From CANMUM01 sp965263365 (GTDB lineage Bacteria; Pseudomonadota; Alphaproteobacteria; Rhodobacterales; Rhodobacteraceae), in the NCBI GenBank assembly GCA_965263365.1, contig OZ253672.1, positions 1,674,001-1,738,000 on the forward strand: a stretch of 64,000 nucleotides of DNA. Direction: 5' to 3'. Positions 35,151-44,606 of the stretch are shown here, piece by piece (positions within the stretch are counted from its first letter, which is position 1; every line of letters starts with the position of its first letter). The translations under genes were made by a program, and so were the position numbers. The notes beneath the pieces are model-generated. The model saw only the letters and a list, made by a program, of their open reading frames with translations, did not search any database and was not told the origin of the DNA.

Positions 35151-36103
35151 GAAATCACCATAAATAACGGTAAATTCCACCAATCAAATTGATCTCTCAA
35201 AATATAATCAAGCATCAAAGAGATGAAAAATAAGAACAGAAATAATATTGAAAGGGCGAAAAATTTCTTTTCACTTTTGTACGAATATCCATGCGTGGTC
35301 TTCTTTTGCAAGATCGAGAAACTATACAAGACAAACAAACCGCCCAATATCAAAGAAAGTGCTAGTGTTATTGGGCCGCCAATATTGGTCAAGGATGTAA
35401 TGATCACCACAACAAAAAGAACCACGGAATATACAAAAATTTGGCGGCGTGTCACTGCTTCACCTGACACTACCGGTAACATCGGCACGCCGGCGAGCCG
35501 ATAGTCTTCATTGCGAAACAATGCAAGCGCCCAAAAATGAGGTGGCGTCCAAACAAATACCACCATAAAGAGCATAGTGCTCTCAAAGCTGACCGAATGC
35601 GTCGCAATCATCCATCCTATCATAGGCGGAAACGCGCCCGCGGCTCCCCCGATCACTATATTCTGCGTGGTTCTACGCTTCAGACCCATCGAGTATATCA
35701 CCACATAGAAAAATATTGTAAACGCGAGAAAAGCAGCTGATAACCAATTCGCAAATATACCCAAAAGAGACACGCTAAACGCGGAAAGAAACAGTCCAAG
35801 AAATAAAGCATGTTCACGTGGCACGCGGCCAGAAGGGATTGGACGATCCACTGTCCGTCCCATGACTGCATCAATATCAGCATCAATATACATATTGAGC
35901 GCCCCTGAAGCCCCAGCACCCAACGCCACCGCGAGAAGTGAAATAAATGCGATCACAGGATTTACAGGCTCGGACGCAATAAATAGACCAACAAAGGCCG
36001 TAAAAACGACAAGACGCATCACACGAGGCTTAAGAAGTTCATAGTAATCTCTTAAGTCAGGCGACGAAATCGCTAAATCACTTTTAAACGTCGTATCTCG
36101 CAT
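35147..36103 (-). CDS. ctaB: Protoheme IX farnesyltransferase (heme o synthase)
   Basis: UbiA-family prenyltransferase that makes heme o for heme a synthesis. 318 residues and about nine membrane helices. LLKPRVMRLVVFTAFVGLF at the N-terminus, the first aspartate-rich site NMYIDADIDAVMGRT and the conserved WTPPHFWALALFRNEDYR are all present. Follows ctaC by 45 bases. Confidence 0.95.
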   Translation of the reverse strand: MRDTTFKSDLAISSPDLRDYYELLKPRVMRLVVFTAFVGLFIASEPVNPVIAFISLLAVALGAGASGALNMYIDADIDAVMGRTVDRPIPSGRVPREHALFLGLFLSAFSVSLLGIFANWLSAAFLAFTIFFYVVIYSMGLKRRTTQNIVIGGAAGAFPPMIGWMIATHSVSFESTMLFMVVFVWTPPHFWALALFRNEDYRLAGVPMLPVVSGEAVTRRQIFVYSVVLFVVVIITSLTNIGGPITLALSLILGGLFVLYSFSILQKKTTHGYSYKSEKKFFALSILFLFLFFISLMLDYILRDQFDWWNLPLFMVIS

Positions 36104-36148
36104 TCACTATCCTATTGCAGGGCAAATGGTGCCTACAAACTCTATATA

Positions 36149-37003
36149 TTAGTTCATTGCAACTTGGGTATTTTGCGTAGCCTCGTTCGATGCGACTTGA
36201 GTACTCACCCAATCATCATAAACTTCCTGACTGACAACTTTGACAACAATTGGCATATAGGCGTGATCTTTACCGCAAAGCTCAGAACATTGACCGAAGA
36301 AAATACCTTCACGATCTGCGTTAAAATATGTGGTAAGTGTACGCCCAGGGACCGCATCTACGTGCACCGCGAAAGACGGAATTTTCCACGCGTGAATCAC
36401 ATCGGCGCCCGTAACTTGAACAATTACATCTTTACCCACCGGCACCACGACGGCATTATCAACCGCAAGTAGATATTCATCTTCTTCGTAACCATAAGCG
36501 GCGAGTTCCTCGCGGGGAAGCATATACGAATCAAATTCAACACCTTCGTTTTCGTACTTATAGCCCCAATACCACTGATAACCTGTTGCCGTAATCACGA
36601 CGTCACCTTCAGGGATTTTGGTCTGTAAAAAAAGCGCAGGCACAGAGAATAAGGCAAATCCAACAAGAATAAGAACCGGCACAAGCGTCCAAGCGATCTC
36701 TAAGGGAGTGTTGTGTGTAAATCGTTTGGCTTCGCGACCACGATCACGGTCACGAAATACAACTATCAACAGCAATACTGAAACAAATACTGATAAAACA
36801 ACACATAAAATGAGCAACATATCCCATAATTGATGGGTGGTCTCGGCTTGGAAGCCTACAGCTGGCTGCAAATCAATTCCACGGTCGACCGGTTTTCCAA
36901 TCCGCTCCAAATCATTGATACCATCTTGCGCCATGAGTGCGCTCGAAGCAAAAACAGAACTCACTAGCGTAGTTAGATGTATGAATTTTGAGTTTTTTAA
37001 CAT
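36149..37003 (-). CDS. ctaC: Cytochrome c oxidase subunit II
   Basis: CuA-bearing subunit II. 284 residues. Signal peptide (SSVFASSALMAQ), two membrane helices (about 58-82 and 97-122), then the cupredoxin domain. It shows the aromatic WYWGYKY (from GYQWYWGY), DVIHAWKIPSF, and the CuA motif FGQCSELCGKDHAYMP with both Cys, Glu, His and Met. First gene of the oxidase unit, divergent from tldD. Subunit I (ctaD) is not next to it. Confidence 0.96.
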   Translation of the reverse strand: MLKNSKFIHLTTLVSSVFASSALMAQDGINDLERIGKPVDRGIDLQPAVGFQAETTHQLWDMLLILCVVLSVFVSVLLLIVVFRDRDRGREAKRFTHNTPLEIAWTLVPVLILVGFALFSVPALFLQTKIPEGDVVITATGYQWYWGYKYENEGVEFDSYMLPREELAAYGYEEDEYLLAVDNAVVVPVGKDVIVQVTGADVIHAWKIPSFAVHVDAVPGRTLTTYFNADREGIFFGQCSELCGKDHAYMPIVVKVVSQEVYDDWVSTQVASNEATQNTQVAMN

Positions 37004-37367
37004 TTATGCACCTTTGTTAAAACGATTTTAGAGCGGCTTCCACAAAAAGATCGGAAAAGAGAAACCAATTTGAGGAGTTTTTAAGGAGTCAAAACCAAAA
37101 ATGCAAGAACTATACGATACTTGTCTCGCAGAATACGCCGCGAAATATGCGACTAAATGTCACGTTTTTTGTTGAGATTAAAATACCCTAATTTAATTGC
37201 GGTAACGGATTGTAAAATTATGGGCATTGATGCACCGGTAATTACGTCCTTAAAACATAACGACGGGCGATAAAAATTGAATCGCGACTAAAGACTAACA
37301 TATTTTTTGCGCGCAAAGTGCGCCAAAGGTCTAGAAACTTCCATCATTCTCACCTATCCTTTGATCT
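37004..37367. other. Divergent intergenic region ctaC / tldD
   Basis: About 360 AT-rich bases that must hold the promoters of the oxidase operon (minus) and tldD (plus). I see no convincing -35/-10 pair. A 24-codon frame (37101-37175) with AAGGAG 13 bases upstream is present but too short and badly spaced to call. No tRNA or terminator hairpin. Confidence 0.4.
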
Positions 37368-38765
37368 ATGAACCATGCACCGCACTTTGACGAAATTGAT
37401 TTATTGAAAGCACAAACCGCAATTGCGCCGACAATCGGAGACAATATTGGCGAACTATTTGTTGAAAAATCAAATATGTCGGCACTCGTTTTCGATCAAA
37501 ACCGACTCGCGCAAAATACGCTTTCTCGTCAAACTGGAATGGGCCTGAGAAAGGTCGTCGGCACCGAAACAACATATGCTCATTCTGAATCAATTTCTAA
37601 AGAATCTGTGAATGAGCTTGTCTCCAGTATAAGTCATTCTGTTGGGGTGCAACGTCACAAAAAACCTCAAGGCCTCACCACGCATAACTTGTACCAGCCC
37701 GAAAATCAGCCTGAGCTCACGTTCAGATTGAAGAAAATTAACGAAATAAACGAGACGATACGCGCACTCGATCAACGCATCATAAATGTCACTGTTAGCA
37801 TGGCAACGAACGAACAAAAAATTGCGATTGTACGTAGTTTTGGCGATATATTGGCCGACAACAGACCCATGGCAAAATTGAGCATTGCAGTCGTCGTTGA
37901 AGAAAATGGTAGACGCGAAAGCGGAAATGCCGGCAAAGGTGGTCGTTATAACTTGAACCTCCTACTCGACAATGAGTGCTGGCTTGCGCTTGGCAAAGAA
38001 GCCTTACGCATTGCTTTGCTTAATTTGACTGCGCAACCATGTCCAGCTGGCGAGCAAATGCTACTTGTGGGTTCTGGCTGGCCGGGCGTATTGTTTCACG
38101 AAGCCGTAGGTCACGGACTTGAAGGCGATTTCAACCGAAAAGGATCGTCAGCATTTTCAACACTTAAAGGTAAGCGAATTGCGGCAAATGGCGTTCGTGT
38201 TATTGATGACGGCACAATTGAAAGTGCACGCGGTTCAATTAACTTTGATGATGAAGGGCAGCCCACCCAGAGAAACGTACTTATAGAAGACGGTATTCTC
38301 GTTAAATATATGAACGACAGGCTGAATGGCGAGGCCATGTCTGTTGGCACTTCAGGAAACTGCCGCCGCGAAAGCTATGCCCATGCGCCAATGCCACGCA
38401 TGACGAATACATTTCTTGACAATGGTGATGTCGATCATAATTCACTTTTTTGTGAGCTTAAAGACGGAATCTATGCAGTGGGTTTTGGCGGCGGTCAGGT
38501 CGACATAACGAGTGGCAAATTCGTCTTCAACTGTACGGAAGCCTACCGCGTACAAAATGGAGAGATATTATATCCTGTAAAAGGTGCAACTCTCATTGGT
38601 GATGGCCCAACCGCGCTCCAAAAAATCATCGGTGTTGGGAACGACATGTCGCTTGACCCAGGCATCGGAAACTGTGGCAAGGCCGGTCAATGGCTGCCCG
38701 TTTGCGTTGGTCAGCCAAGCGTACTTATGAATGGAATTACAGTTGGCGGAACGGAAATGAATTGA
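37368..38765 (+). CDS. tldD: Metalloprotease TldD
   Basis: 465 residues. TldD acts with TldE (PmbA) as a zinc protease that degrades unfolded peptides and matures some modified peptides. The zinc motif HEAVGHGLEGD (HExxxH) is at about residue 244, the third ligand region is in the C-terminal GGGQVDITSGKFVFNCTEAY part, and GDGPTALQKIIGVGNDM matches the family end. No tldE/pmbA is in the window. Gene order tldD-oxidase is common in alphaproteobacteria. Confidence 0.94.
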   Translation: MNHAPHFDEIDLLKAQTAIAPTIGDNIGELFVEKSNMSALVFDQNRLAQNTLSRQTGMGLRKVVGTETTYAHSESISKESVNELVSSISHSVGVQRHKKPQGLTTHNLYQPENQPELTFRLKKINEINETIRALDQRIINVTVSMATNEQKIAIVRSFGDILADNRPMAKLSIAVVVEENGRRESGNAGKGGRYNLNLLLDNECWLALGKEALRIALLNLTAQPCPAGEQMLLVGSGWPGVLFHEAVGHGLEGDFNRKGSSAFSTLKGKRIAANGVRVIDDGTIESARGSINFDDEGQPTQRNVLIEDGILVKYMNDRLNGEAMSVGTSGNCRRESYAHAPMPRMTNTFLDNGDVDHNSLFCELKDGIYAVGFGGGQVDITSGKFVFNCTEAYRVQNGEILYPVKGATLIGDGPTALQKIIGVGNDMSLDPGIGNCGKAGQWLPVCVGQPSVLMNGITVGGTEMN

Positions 38766-38888
38766 TTCCAATCAGTTATATGTAATGGCTCACATAAATT
38801 TAACTTAAAACACTAGACCTCGAATCAATTATACGCTAAGATGACAAAAAAGGGCGTTAGACCCAAATTGAGTAGATATTGAGGCAAA

Positions 38889-40064
38889 ATGATTTTCCCG
38901 AATAGATATTCGGAACTTTCAGGGTATCCATTTCCGCGATTGCGTGAACTTTTGAATGCAACTCAAGAGCCCAAAACTGGTTTACGTCTCAGCTTGGGCG
39001 AGCCTCAACACAAATTTCCTGATTTTATATCTAAAGAAATTGACTCCAACGCAGCGCTTTTCAACAACTATCCCAAAAATAATGGTGAGCCAAAATTATT
39101 AGATGCGATAAAGGGCTATGCGACTCGGTCGTTAATGCTTGAAAATATTGCTCATAATATGATCACACCTTTGAATGGAACTCGTGAGGGTTTATTTATG
39201 AGCGCGCTGACCTTACTCCCAAAGGAAAAAAACGGTAAGCCGCCACTCATTATTGCCCCTAATCCATTTTACCAGGTTTACATGATGGGCGCCCATACCC
39301 TAGGTCACGAAATCAAGTTTTTGAATTGCGGAAAGCAAACCAATTTCCTACCTGATCTGAAGTCGGTTGACGCGGCGACATGGGAAAGATGCACCATATT
39401 TTTCATTTGTTCACCTGGAAACCCTCACGGGAAAATAGCCGATCGCGAATATCTTACTAAGTTGTTAAAACTCGCAGAAAAGCACAATTTCTTCGTATTT
39501 TCAGATGAATGCTATCACGAAATATATTTTAATGAAAAACCGAATTCAGCCTTTAAAATTGCACAAGAAATTGGAATTGATCCTAATCGTGTCGTAATTT
39601 TCCATTCGCTTTCAAAGCGCTCCAATGCACCCGGTTTGAGATCGGGCTTCTTAATAACTGGTGAAGAGACAAACGCATATATTCAAAAATTACGTAGGTA
39701 CGCCGGCGCCCCTTTACCGACACCAATTCAACTGGCGAGCGCAAAACTCTGGAACGACGATCAACACGTTGACGAAAATCGTAAGCTATACGCAGATAAG
39801 ATGGCGTATGTTGCTGATGTACTGGGCGCAGAGCACGTTCCAGACGGCGGTTTTTTCCTTTGGCTTCCCGTAGAAAACGATGAAGAATGCACGAAGGAAC
39901 TTTGGAAACACGACAGCATTGAAGTCTTACCAGGATCATATTTGGCACAAACAACACCACAAGGAAATCCCGGGCGTCACTATGTTCGAGTTGCGATGGT
40001 CGCTCCCCGTGAACTTACAAATCAAGCAGTAGATAAAATTAAAAAATTCATAAAAGAATATTAA
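38889..40064 (+). CDS. dapC: N-succinyldiaminopimelate aminotransferase-like class I aminotransferase
   Basis: 391 residues, PLP enzyme of fold type I. RLSLGEPQHKFPDFI at the N-terminus, CSPGNPHGKIADREYL, FSDECYHEIYF and the Schiff-base segment IFHSLSKRSNAPGLRSGF. The SLSKRSN form and the LSLGEP start are typical of DapC, which transaminates N-succinyl-L-2-amino-6-oxopimelate in lysine and peptidoglycan synthesis. Other aminotransferase activities cannot be excluded. It ends 14 bases before ftsK. Confidence 0.86.
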   Translation: MIFPNRYSELSGYPFPRLRELLNATQEPKTGLRLSLGEPQHKFPDFISKEIDSNAALFNNYPKNNGEPKLLDAIKGYATRSLMLENIAHNMITPLNGTREGLFMSALTLLPKEKNGKPPLIIAPNPFYQVYMMGAHTLGHEIKFLNCGKQTNFLPDLKSVDAATWERCTIFFICSPGNPHGKIADREYLTKLLKLAEKHNFFVFSDECYHEIYFNEKPNSAFKIAQEIGIDPNRVVIFHSLSKRSNAPGLRSGFLITGEETNAYIQKLRRYAGAPLPTPIQLASAKLWNDDQHVDENRKLYADKMAYVADVLGAEHVPDGGFFLWLPVENDEECTKELWKHDSIEVLPGSYLAQTTPQGNPGRHYVRVAMVAPRELTNQAVDKIKKFIKEY

Positions 40065-40078
40065 ACGGAGATATTGAG

Positions 40079-42820
40079 ATGGCATTGGCATATTACGATG
40101 ATGAACAAGATAAACTAAACGACCCGATTCAATTCGTACGACGTTCAATGGGATTAATCATTGGGGCGCTCTTTCTTGTCCTCGCGCTCGCTTTTTCATT
40201 AATTTTCCTGACTTTTTCGATTGACGATCCTTCTCTAATCAATCGAACCACAAATTCACCTCAAAATGCGTTAGGTGCTTTTGGGGCATGGATTGCTGGT
40301 CCAACTATACAAGTCCTCGGACGTGGAGTTTGGCTTATTCCTATCGCACTTTTTGCTTGGAGTGGTCGTGGATTTATTGGCAAACCACTCGGACATTTTC
40401 TTGGGCGCTTCATGTGGCTGCCTTTGGCACTATTGATTTGTGCAGCTTTTGCCTCGACGCACTCAGTGAGTGCTTCGTGGCCATTTGAAAACCTCGGAAT
40501 GGGGGGCGAGTTCGGAGACAGCATTGCAAGTTTTATAATTGGCTTTTTCCCATTTGGGATAAGTTTTTCTTTATTCGTGAGCACGATCGTTCTCAGTATT
40601 GTTGCAAGTCTTGTTACACTATTTATTTCTGGCTTTCACATTTATGAAGTCGCAGGAATACTCGCAAAAATTTTGATCGATCTTCGTACCGTTTTTACTA
40701 GCATTTCCAACAAAATTAAAGATGCGGCAAACTCATTCTTGGCGGTCACAGCGCACAAGTCAGCTTCTACAGATCAGATTGATGAAAACCCGACTGCACA
40801 ACAACTTCAAAATGCTTCGCAAGCTAACAAAGCTTTAGGACTTACAAAAGGCGTGGTTGCGACAATCGGCGCAGGAATTACTGCAATTTTAACAAAAAAT
40901 AGCTTTAAAAAAGACAATTCGCGCTCAAACCGCTACCTCAAAAGACATAATGTGAACGCAGACCCATCAGAAAGCACAAATCACAGTGATAGTATGACAT
41001 TAAGTGAACGCATAAAAGTTCTGGCAAAACAAAACCAATCCGATCACCAAAATCTACTTAAACGCAGTATAAACCCAGATGAAGAAAATTTGGAGAAAGA
41101 GCCAGAGCAAAGCGATATTTCAAATGCGCTTAGATCCTTAACCAGATCGGAATCTCAACTTGAAGACACGAGTCAATTTCAGTCTCCGCCAGAAAACACC
41201 GAAGCGGAAGGTTCGATCGTAAAACCGATTCGTAACTCACTTTTCAAAAAGAGCAGCCGCGCAAGGGCTGAAGCGGAGCCTATGTTGGCATTTGACCCAC
41301 AGACCCAAGGCTACGAAAAACCGAGTTTATCTATGCTTAAGAATCCTGAACTCATTGCACGTCATGTGACACCGAAAGAATCTCTAGAGGCAAGTGCTCG
41401 CCATCTTGAAACGGTACTTGACGACTACGGCGTTAAGGGTGAAATTGTTTCGGTCAGACCTGGTCCAGTGGTTACAATGTATGAACTTGAACCGGCTGCA
41501 GGATTAAAGGCAAGTCGTGTCATTGGGCTTGCAGATGATATCGCACGCTCTATGTCTGCTCTTTCAGCACGTGTTGCCACAATTCCAGGACGTTCCGTAA
41601 TTGGTATTGAGCTCCCAAACGAAAATCGCGAGATGGTTTTACTTAGAGAAATTTTTTCTTCAAAAGACTACGGTGATAGCAAGTACCCTCTTCCCCTTGC
41701 GTTAGGAAAAGATATTGCGGGTGACGCTGTCGTCGCAAATTTAGCAAAAATGCCTCATCTTCTAATTGCCGGAACAACAGGCTCCGGTAAATCAGTTGCA
41801 ATTAACACGATGATCTTATCGCTTCTTTATCATGCCGATCCAGATGAAGTAAGAATGATTATGATTGACCCAAAAATGCTTGAACTGTCAGTGTATGACG
41901 ATATTCCTCATCTTTTATCGCCAGTTGTCACCGATCCGCATAAGGCAGTCGTCGCGCTCAAATGGGTCGTTGGCGAAATGGAAGAACGTTATCGTAAAAT
42001 GTCGAAAATGGGCGTTCGCAATATCGACGGCTATAATGAGCGCGTCGCAGATGCTCTCGCAAAAGGCGAAGGTTTTACACGCACGATTCAAACTGGATTT
42101 GACGATCTCACTGGTGAACCCGTGTTCGAAACGGAAGAATATGCGCCTGAGAAAATGCCTTACATTGTTGTCGTTGTCGACGAAATGGCGGACTTGATGA
42201 TGGTTTCTGGGAAAGAAATTGAAGCTTGCATTCAACGCTTAGCACAAATGGCGCGTGCATCAGGAATTCATTTGATAATGGCAACACAGCGTCCTTCGGT
42301 GGATGTTATTACAGGCACAATTAAGGCTAACTTTCCGACGAGAATATCATTTCAAGTTACCTCAAAAATCGATAGTCGAACGATTCTAGGTGAAATGGGC
42401 GCCGAACAGCTTCTTGGGCAAGGCGATATGCTATATATGTCAGGTGGCGGTCGAGTTACACGCGTTCATGGCCCCTTTGTTTCTGACCTTGAAGTCGAAG
42501 AGGTGGTGAGACATTTAAAATCTCAGGGAGAACCTGAATACCTTGACAGCGTACTCAACGGATCTGATGAAAATAATGCTACAAATATAGACGCGATCCT
42601 CGGGCTTGGCAGTGGCAATGAAAGTGAAGACTCTCTATTTGATGAGGCTGTTGCAATCGTCGCAAGAGATCGCAAAGTGTCAACTTCTTATATTCAACGC
42701 AAACTATCAATTGGATACAATAAGGCTGCAACCCTCGTCGAGCGCATGGAAGAAGAAGGCATGATTTCGCCAGCCAACCATGTCGGAAAACGAGAAGTTC
42801 TACTGCCCGAAATCAATTAG
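40079..42820 (+). CDS. ftsK: DNA translocase FtsK
   Basis: 913 residues. Four N-terminal membrane helices (about 25-210) anchor it at the septum. A linker of about 220 polar residues follows. The alpha-beta motor (about 430-830) has GEIVSVRPGPVVTMYELEPA, Walker A IAGTTGSGKSVAINTM, Walker B VVVDEMADLMM and MATQRPSVDVITG. The C-terminal gamma domain (about 855-913) is a winged helix (VSTSYIQRKLSIGYNKAATL, then RMEEEGMISPANHVGKREVL). It clears and resolves chromosome dimers at division. The ATG has GGAG upstream. A clear terminator follows. Confidence 0.97.
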   Translation: MALAYYDDEQDKLNDPIQFVRRSMGLIIGALFLVLALAFSLIFLTFSIDDPSLINRTTNSPQNALGAFGAWIAGPTIQVLGRGVWLIPIALFAWSGRGFIGKPLGHFLGRFMWLPLALLICAAFASTHSVSASWPFENLGMGGEFGDSIASFIIGFFPFGISFSLFVSTIVLSIVASLVTLFISGFHIYEVAGILAKILIDLRTVFTSISNKIKDAANSFLAVTAHKSASTDQIDENPTAQQLQNASQANKALGLTKGVVATIGAGITAILTKNSFKKDNSRSNRYLKRHNVNADPSESTNHSDSMTLSERIKVLAKQNQSDHQNLLKRSINPDEENLEKEPEQSDISNALRSLTRSESQLEDTSQFQSPPENTEAEGSIVKPIRNSLFKKSSRARAEAEPMLAFDPQTQGYEKPSLSMLKNPELIARHVTPKESLEASARHLETVLDDYGVKGEIVSVRPGPVVTMYELEPAAGLKASRVIGLADDIARSMSALSARVATIPGRSVIGIELPNENREMVLLREIFSSKDYGDSKYPLPLALGKDIAGDAVVANLAKMPHLLIAGTTGSGKSVAINTMILSLLYHADPDEVRMIMIDPKMLELSVYDDIPHLLSPVVTDPHKAVVALKWVVGEMEERYRKMSKMGVRNIDGYNERVADALAKGEGFTRTIQTGFDDLTGEPVFETEEYAPEKMPYIVVVVDEMADLMMVSGKEIEACIQRLAQMARASGIHLIMATQRPSVDVITGTIKANFPTRISFQVTSKIDSRTILGEMGAEQLLGQGDMLYMSGGGRVTRVHGPFVSDLEVEEVVRHLKSQGEPEYLDSVLNGSDENNATNIDAILGLGSGNESEDSLFDEAVAIVARDRKVSTSYIQRKLSIGYNKAATLVERMEEEGMISPANHVGKREVLLPEIN

Positions 42821-42850
42821 AAAAATAGCAACAATTCGCCATCACAATAA

Positions 42851-42879
42851 AAAGGGGTTTAAGAACCCCCTCTTTTTTT
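42851..42879 (+). terminator. Rho-independent terminator between ftsK and lolA
   Basis: AGGGGTT, loop TAAG, AACCCCCT then CT and seven T: a 7-base-pair G+C-rich stem about 30 bases after ftsK. The lolA ATG lies only 14 bases beyond, so lolA translation starts soon after a stop or attenuation point. Confidence 0.85.
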
Positions 42880-42892
42880 CCATATATAAATT

Positions 42893-43477
42893 ATGAAAAG
42901 AAGAAAATTTATAACAGCTATGGTTGCTTCGTCTGCACTTGCAGTTGCCGCGCCGAGCACTTCAGCAGAAGCATGGGTTCAAACTCTCAATCAGCAATTT
43001 AATGCGATTAAGACCGCCTATGCGCCTTTCACACAAACTAACCCAAACGGCTCTACCGTTTCAGGCAGATGGTTTTTAAGTAAGCCAGGGAAAATGCGAT
43101 TTGAATATGATGACCCTAATCAGCCGATGATGATTGCCAATGGCCAGCAAATCGCCGTTTTTGATAACAAATCAAACACTGGCCCTAAAAAATATCCTCA
43201 ACTTGATTCTCCGCTTTCTTTGCTTGCGCGAAATAACTTGGATCTTATGGGAACACACTATGTTCAAAAAATCCAGAAAACAGGCAATAACGAAGCATTA
43301 GTGACCGTCACAGATCCAAATCGGGCACAATATGGAAGCCTAATCATCAGAACCAACTTGAGCAGTGGTGCTTTACTTGGTTGGCAATCCGTAGACCGCG
43401 CCGGAAATAAAACAACGATTACCTTGCGAGATTTTCGCTCAGGAATCGCAATGAATGAAGACCTCTTTACCTTCTAA
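42893..43477 (+). CDS. lolA: LolA-like outer-membrane lipoprotein carrier
   Basis: Periplasmic chaperone that carries lipoproteins from LolCDE to the outer membrane. 194 residues with an N-terminal signal (RRKFITAMVASSALAVAAPS, ending AEA). The mature part has the LolA pattern: YAPFTQTNPNGSTVSGRWFL, KPGKMRFEYDDPNQ, and late strands ALLGWQSVDRAGNKTTITL. ftsK-lolA order is shared with other alphaproteobacteria. No strong ribosome-binding site precedes the ATG. Confidence 0.88.
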   Translation: MKRRKFITAMVASSALAVAAPSTSAEAWVQTLNQQFNAIKTAYAPFTQTNPNGSTVSGRWFLSKPGKMRFEYDDPNQPMMIANGQQIAVFDNKSNTGPKKYPQLDSPLSLLARNNLDLMGTHYVQKIQKTGNNEALVTVTDPNRAQYGSLIIRTNLSSGALLGWQSVDRAGNKTTITLRDFRSGIAMNEDLFTF

Positions 43478-43490
43478 TTCATGAATACTG

Positions 43491-43525
43491 CTTATGGCAG
43501 GTCACGAAAATTTGCCTGCCATAAG
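43491..43525 (+). terminator. Perfect 11-base-pair hairpin after lolA
   Basis: CTTATGGCAGG and CCTGCCATAAG pair perfectly across a 13-base loop, 14 bases after the lolA stop. No T-run follows, so it may be a factor-dependent terminator or a 3' stabilising hairpin. Confidence 0.45.
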
Positions 43526-43873
43526 ATACATGCTTAAATCTACCTTAAATCTACAAATCGATTAAATGACCTTAGATGTTATTGTATTGTAGCCCACGCA
43601 TATGAAGTCGGTTACTTCATACATCTAGTCTCATCACTAAATTCAATTTCGAAGTGTTAAAATAATTTTTGGTATGAATTTTATTAAAAAGAGTTAAGAA
43701 AGCAGCCCAATCATCGATTAGAGTTGGGGCAGTCGACTAAATCTTCGACCTCAAATATAAACAAAAAAGCGCATTCAGCAACTGCAATCTAAGTTCACTG
43801 GTATAGATTTCTTAACCCGAAAGAATATACAGCGCTACTCACAGACGAACGCCAACTAAGTTCAGCAATTTGT
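43526..43873. other. Non-coding region between lolA and the IalB-family gene
   Basis: About 350 AT-rich bases with no credible gene. It contains a short hairpin TATGAAGT-CGGTT-ACTTCATA (43601-43621) and a direct repeat TTAAATCTAC near 43535. Function unknown. Confidence 0.35.
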
Positions 43874-43900
43874 ATAAAAATGCCGGAATAAATCCGGCAC
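43874..43900 (-). terminator. Rho-independent terminator of the IalB-family gene
   Basis: On the minus strand TGCCGGA, loop TTTAT, TCCGGCA, followed by five T, starting 10 bases after the stop at 43910. Confidence 0.8.
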
Positions 43901-43909
43901 TAAATCAGA

Positions 43910-44437
43910 TTAATTTCCGCAAACTTCGCGCGCTTTATTATAAGCAGCTGTAAACCCGGAGAGCGAAAAAGTATCAACCGTCGTAGTTCCTCTTTGAGAC
44001 AAACCTGTAACAGTCATTGAAACTCCAGCTCTCATAGCTGCAATAATTGCTGAATCTGAAGATTGGCGCGGCCATGCAAATTCTGCGTTCGCATTTGAAC
44101 TCGTAAAGAAATTAAAAGGTGTTTCACCAATTTTAACTTCAACAGCCTTAGTCGAATTTAACGGATAACCCGCTGCGAAGCTTGGCTCTGTTGCCCCATT
44201 TTTAATTCCTACATACATGCGAATATCGCCACGATTTACATCCACATTTTGCCCATCAATCATCGCTTTTGATGACTTAGGCGCACTCACAACATAACAA
44301 TGTTTGCTGTTGCTAGGATCTTGGAAAACCGACCAATCAACAGCAGCGCCAACTGGTGAAAGTGCTTGTGCAAATGCTGAGATTGATACTGAAGTCGAAA
44401 CCGCAGCGATCGCCATTTTTTTTAGAAAATTACCCAT
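43910..44437 (-). CDS. Invasion-associated locus B (IalB) family exported protein
   Basis: 175 residues with a signal peptide ending ISAFAQA. The mature part has WSVFQDPSNSKHCYVVSAPKS, GDIRMYVGIKNG and a final Cys (REVCGN), the pattern of IalB-like periplasmic proteins. Bartonella IalB is linked to erythrocyte invasion, but the family is widespread in free-living alphaproteobacteria and its general role is unknown. The gene is monocistronic, with its own terminator. Confidence 0.78.
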   Translation of the reverse strand: MGNFLKKMAIAAVSTSVSISAFAQALSPVGAAVDWSVFQDPSNSKHCYVVSAPKSSKAMIDGQNVDVNRGDIRMYVGIKNGATEPSFAAGYPLNSTKAVEVKIGETPFNFFTSSNANAEFAWPRQSSDSAIIAAMRAGVSMTVTGLSQRGTTTVDTFSLSGFTAAYNKAREVCGN

Positions 44438-44606
44438 TTTTTGCCTCTAAATCTTAACCTTAATTCTTTACTCGATTTTTCGTCTATATTTAAGACGGAC
44501 TTTGACTATTCCTTAACCTGTTTCCCGATATCCTTCAAGCTTGAGTATCCATTAATCACAAAATTGCGCAAATTTATGCGTATTGGCTGTGTTCTTGGTC
44601 CATAAT

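Noticed and set aside
36104..36148. Remnant of ctaD between ctaC and ctaB
   Set aside because: Only 45 bases, with no recognisable subunit I sequence.
37101..37175. 24-codon frame with AAGGAG upstream in the ctaC-tldD gap
   Set aside because: Ribosome-binding site is 13 bases away, too far; no similarity to anything known; length near chance expectation.
43530..43560. Direct repeat TTAAATCTAC as a possible CRISPR or repeat array
   Set aside because: Only two copies of 10 bases, adjacent, without spacers or cas genes.
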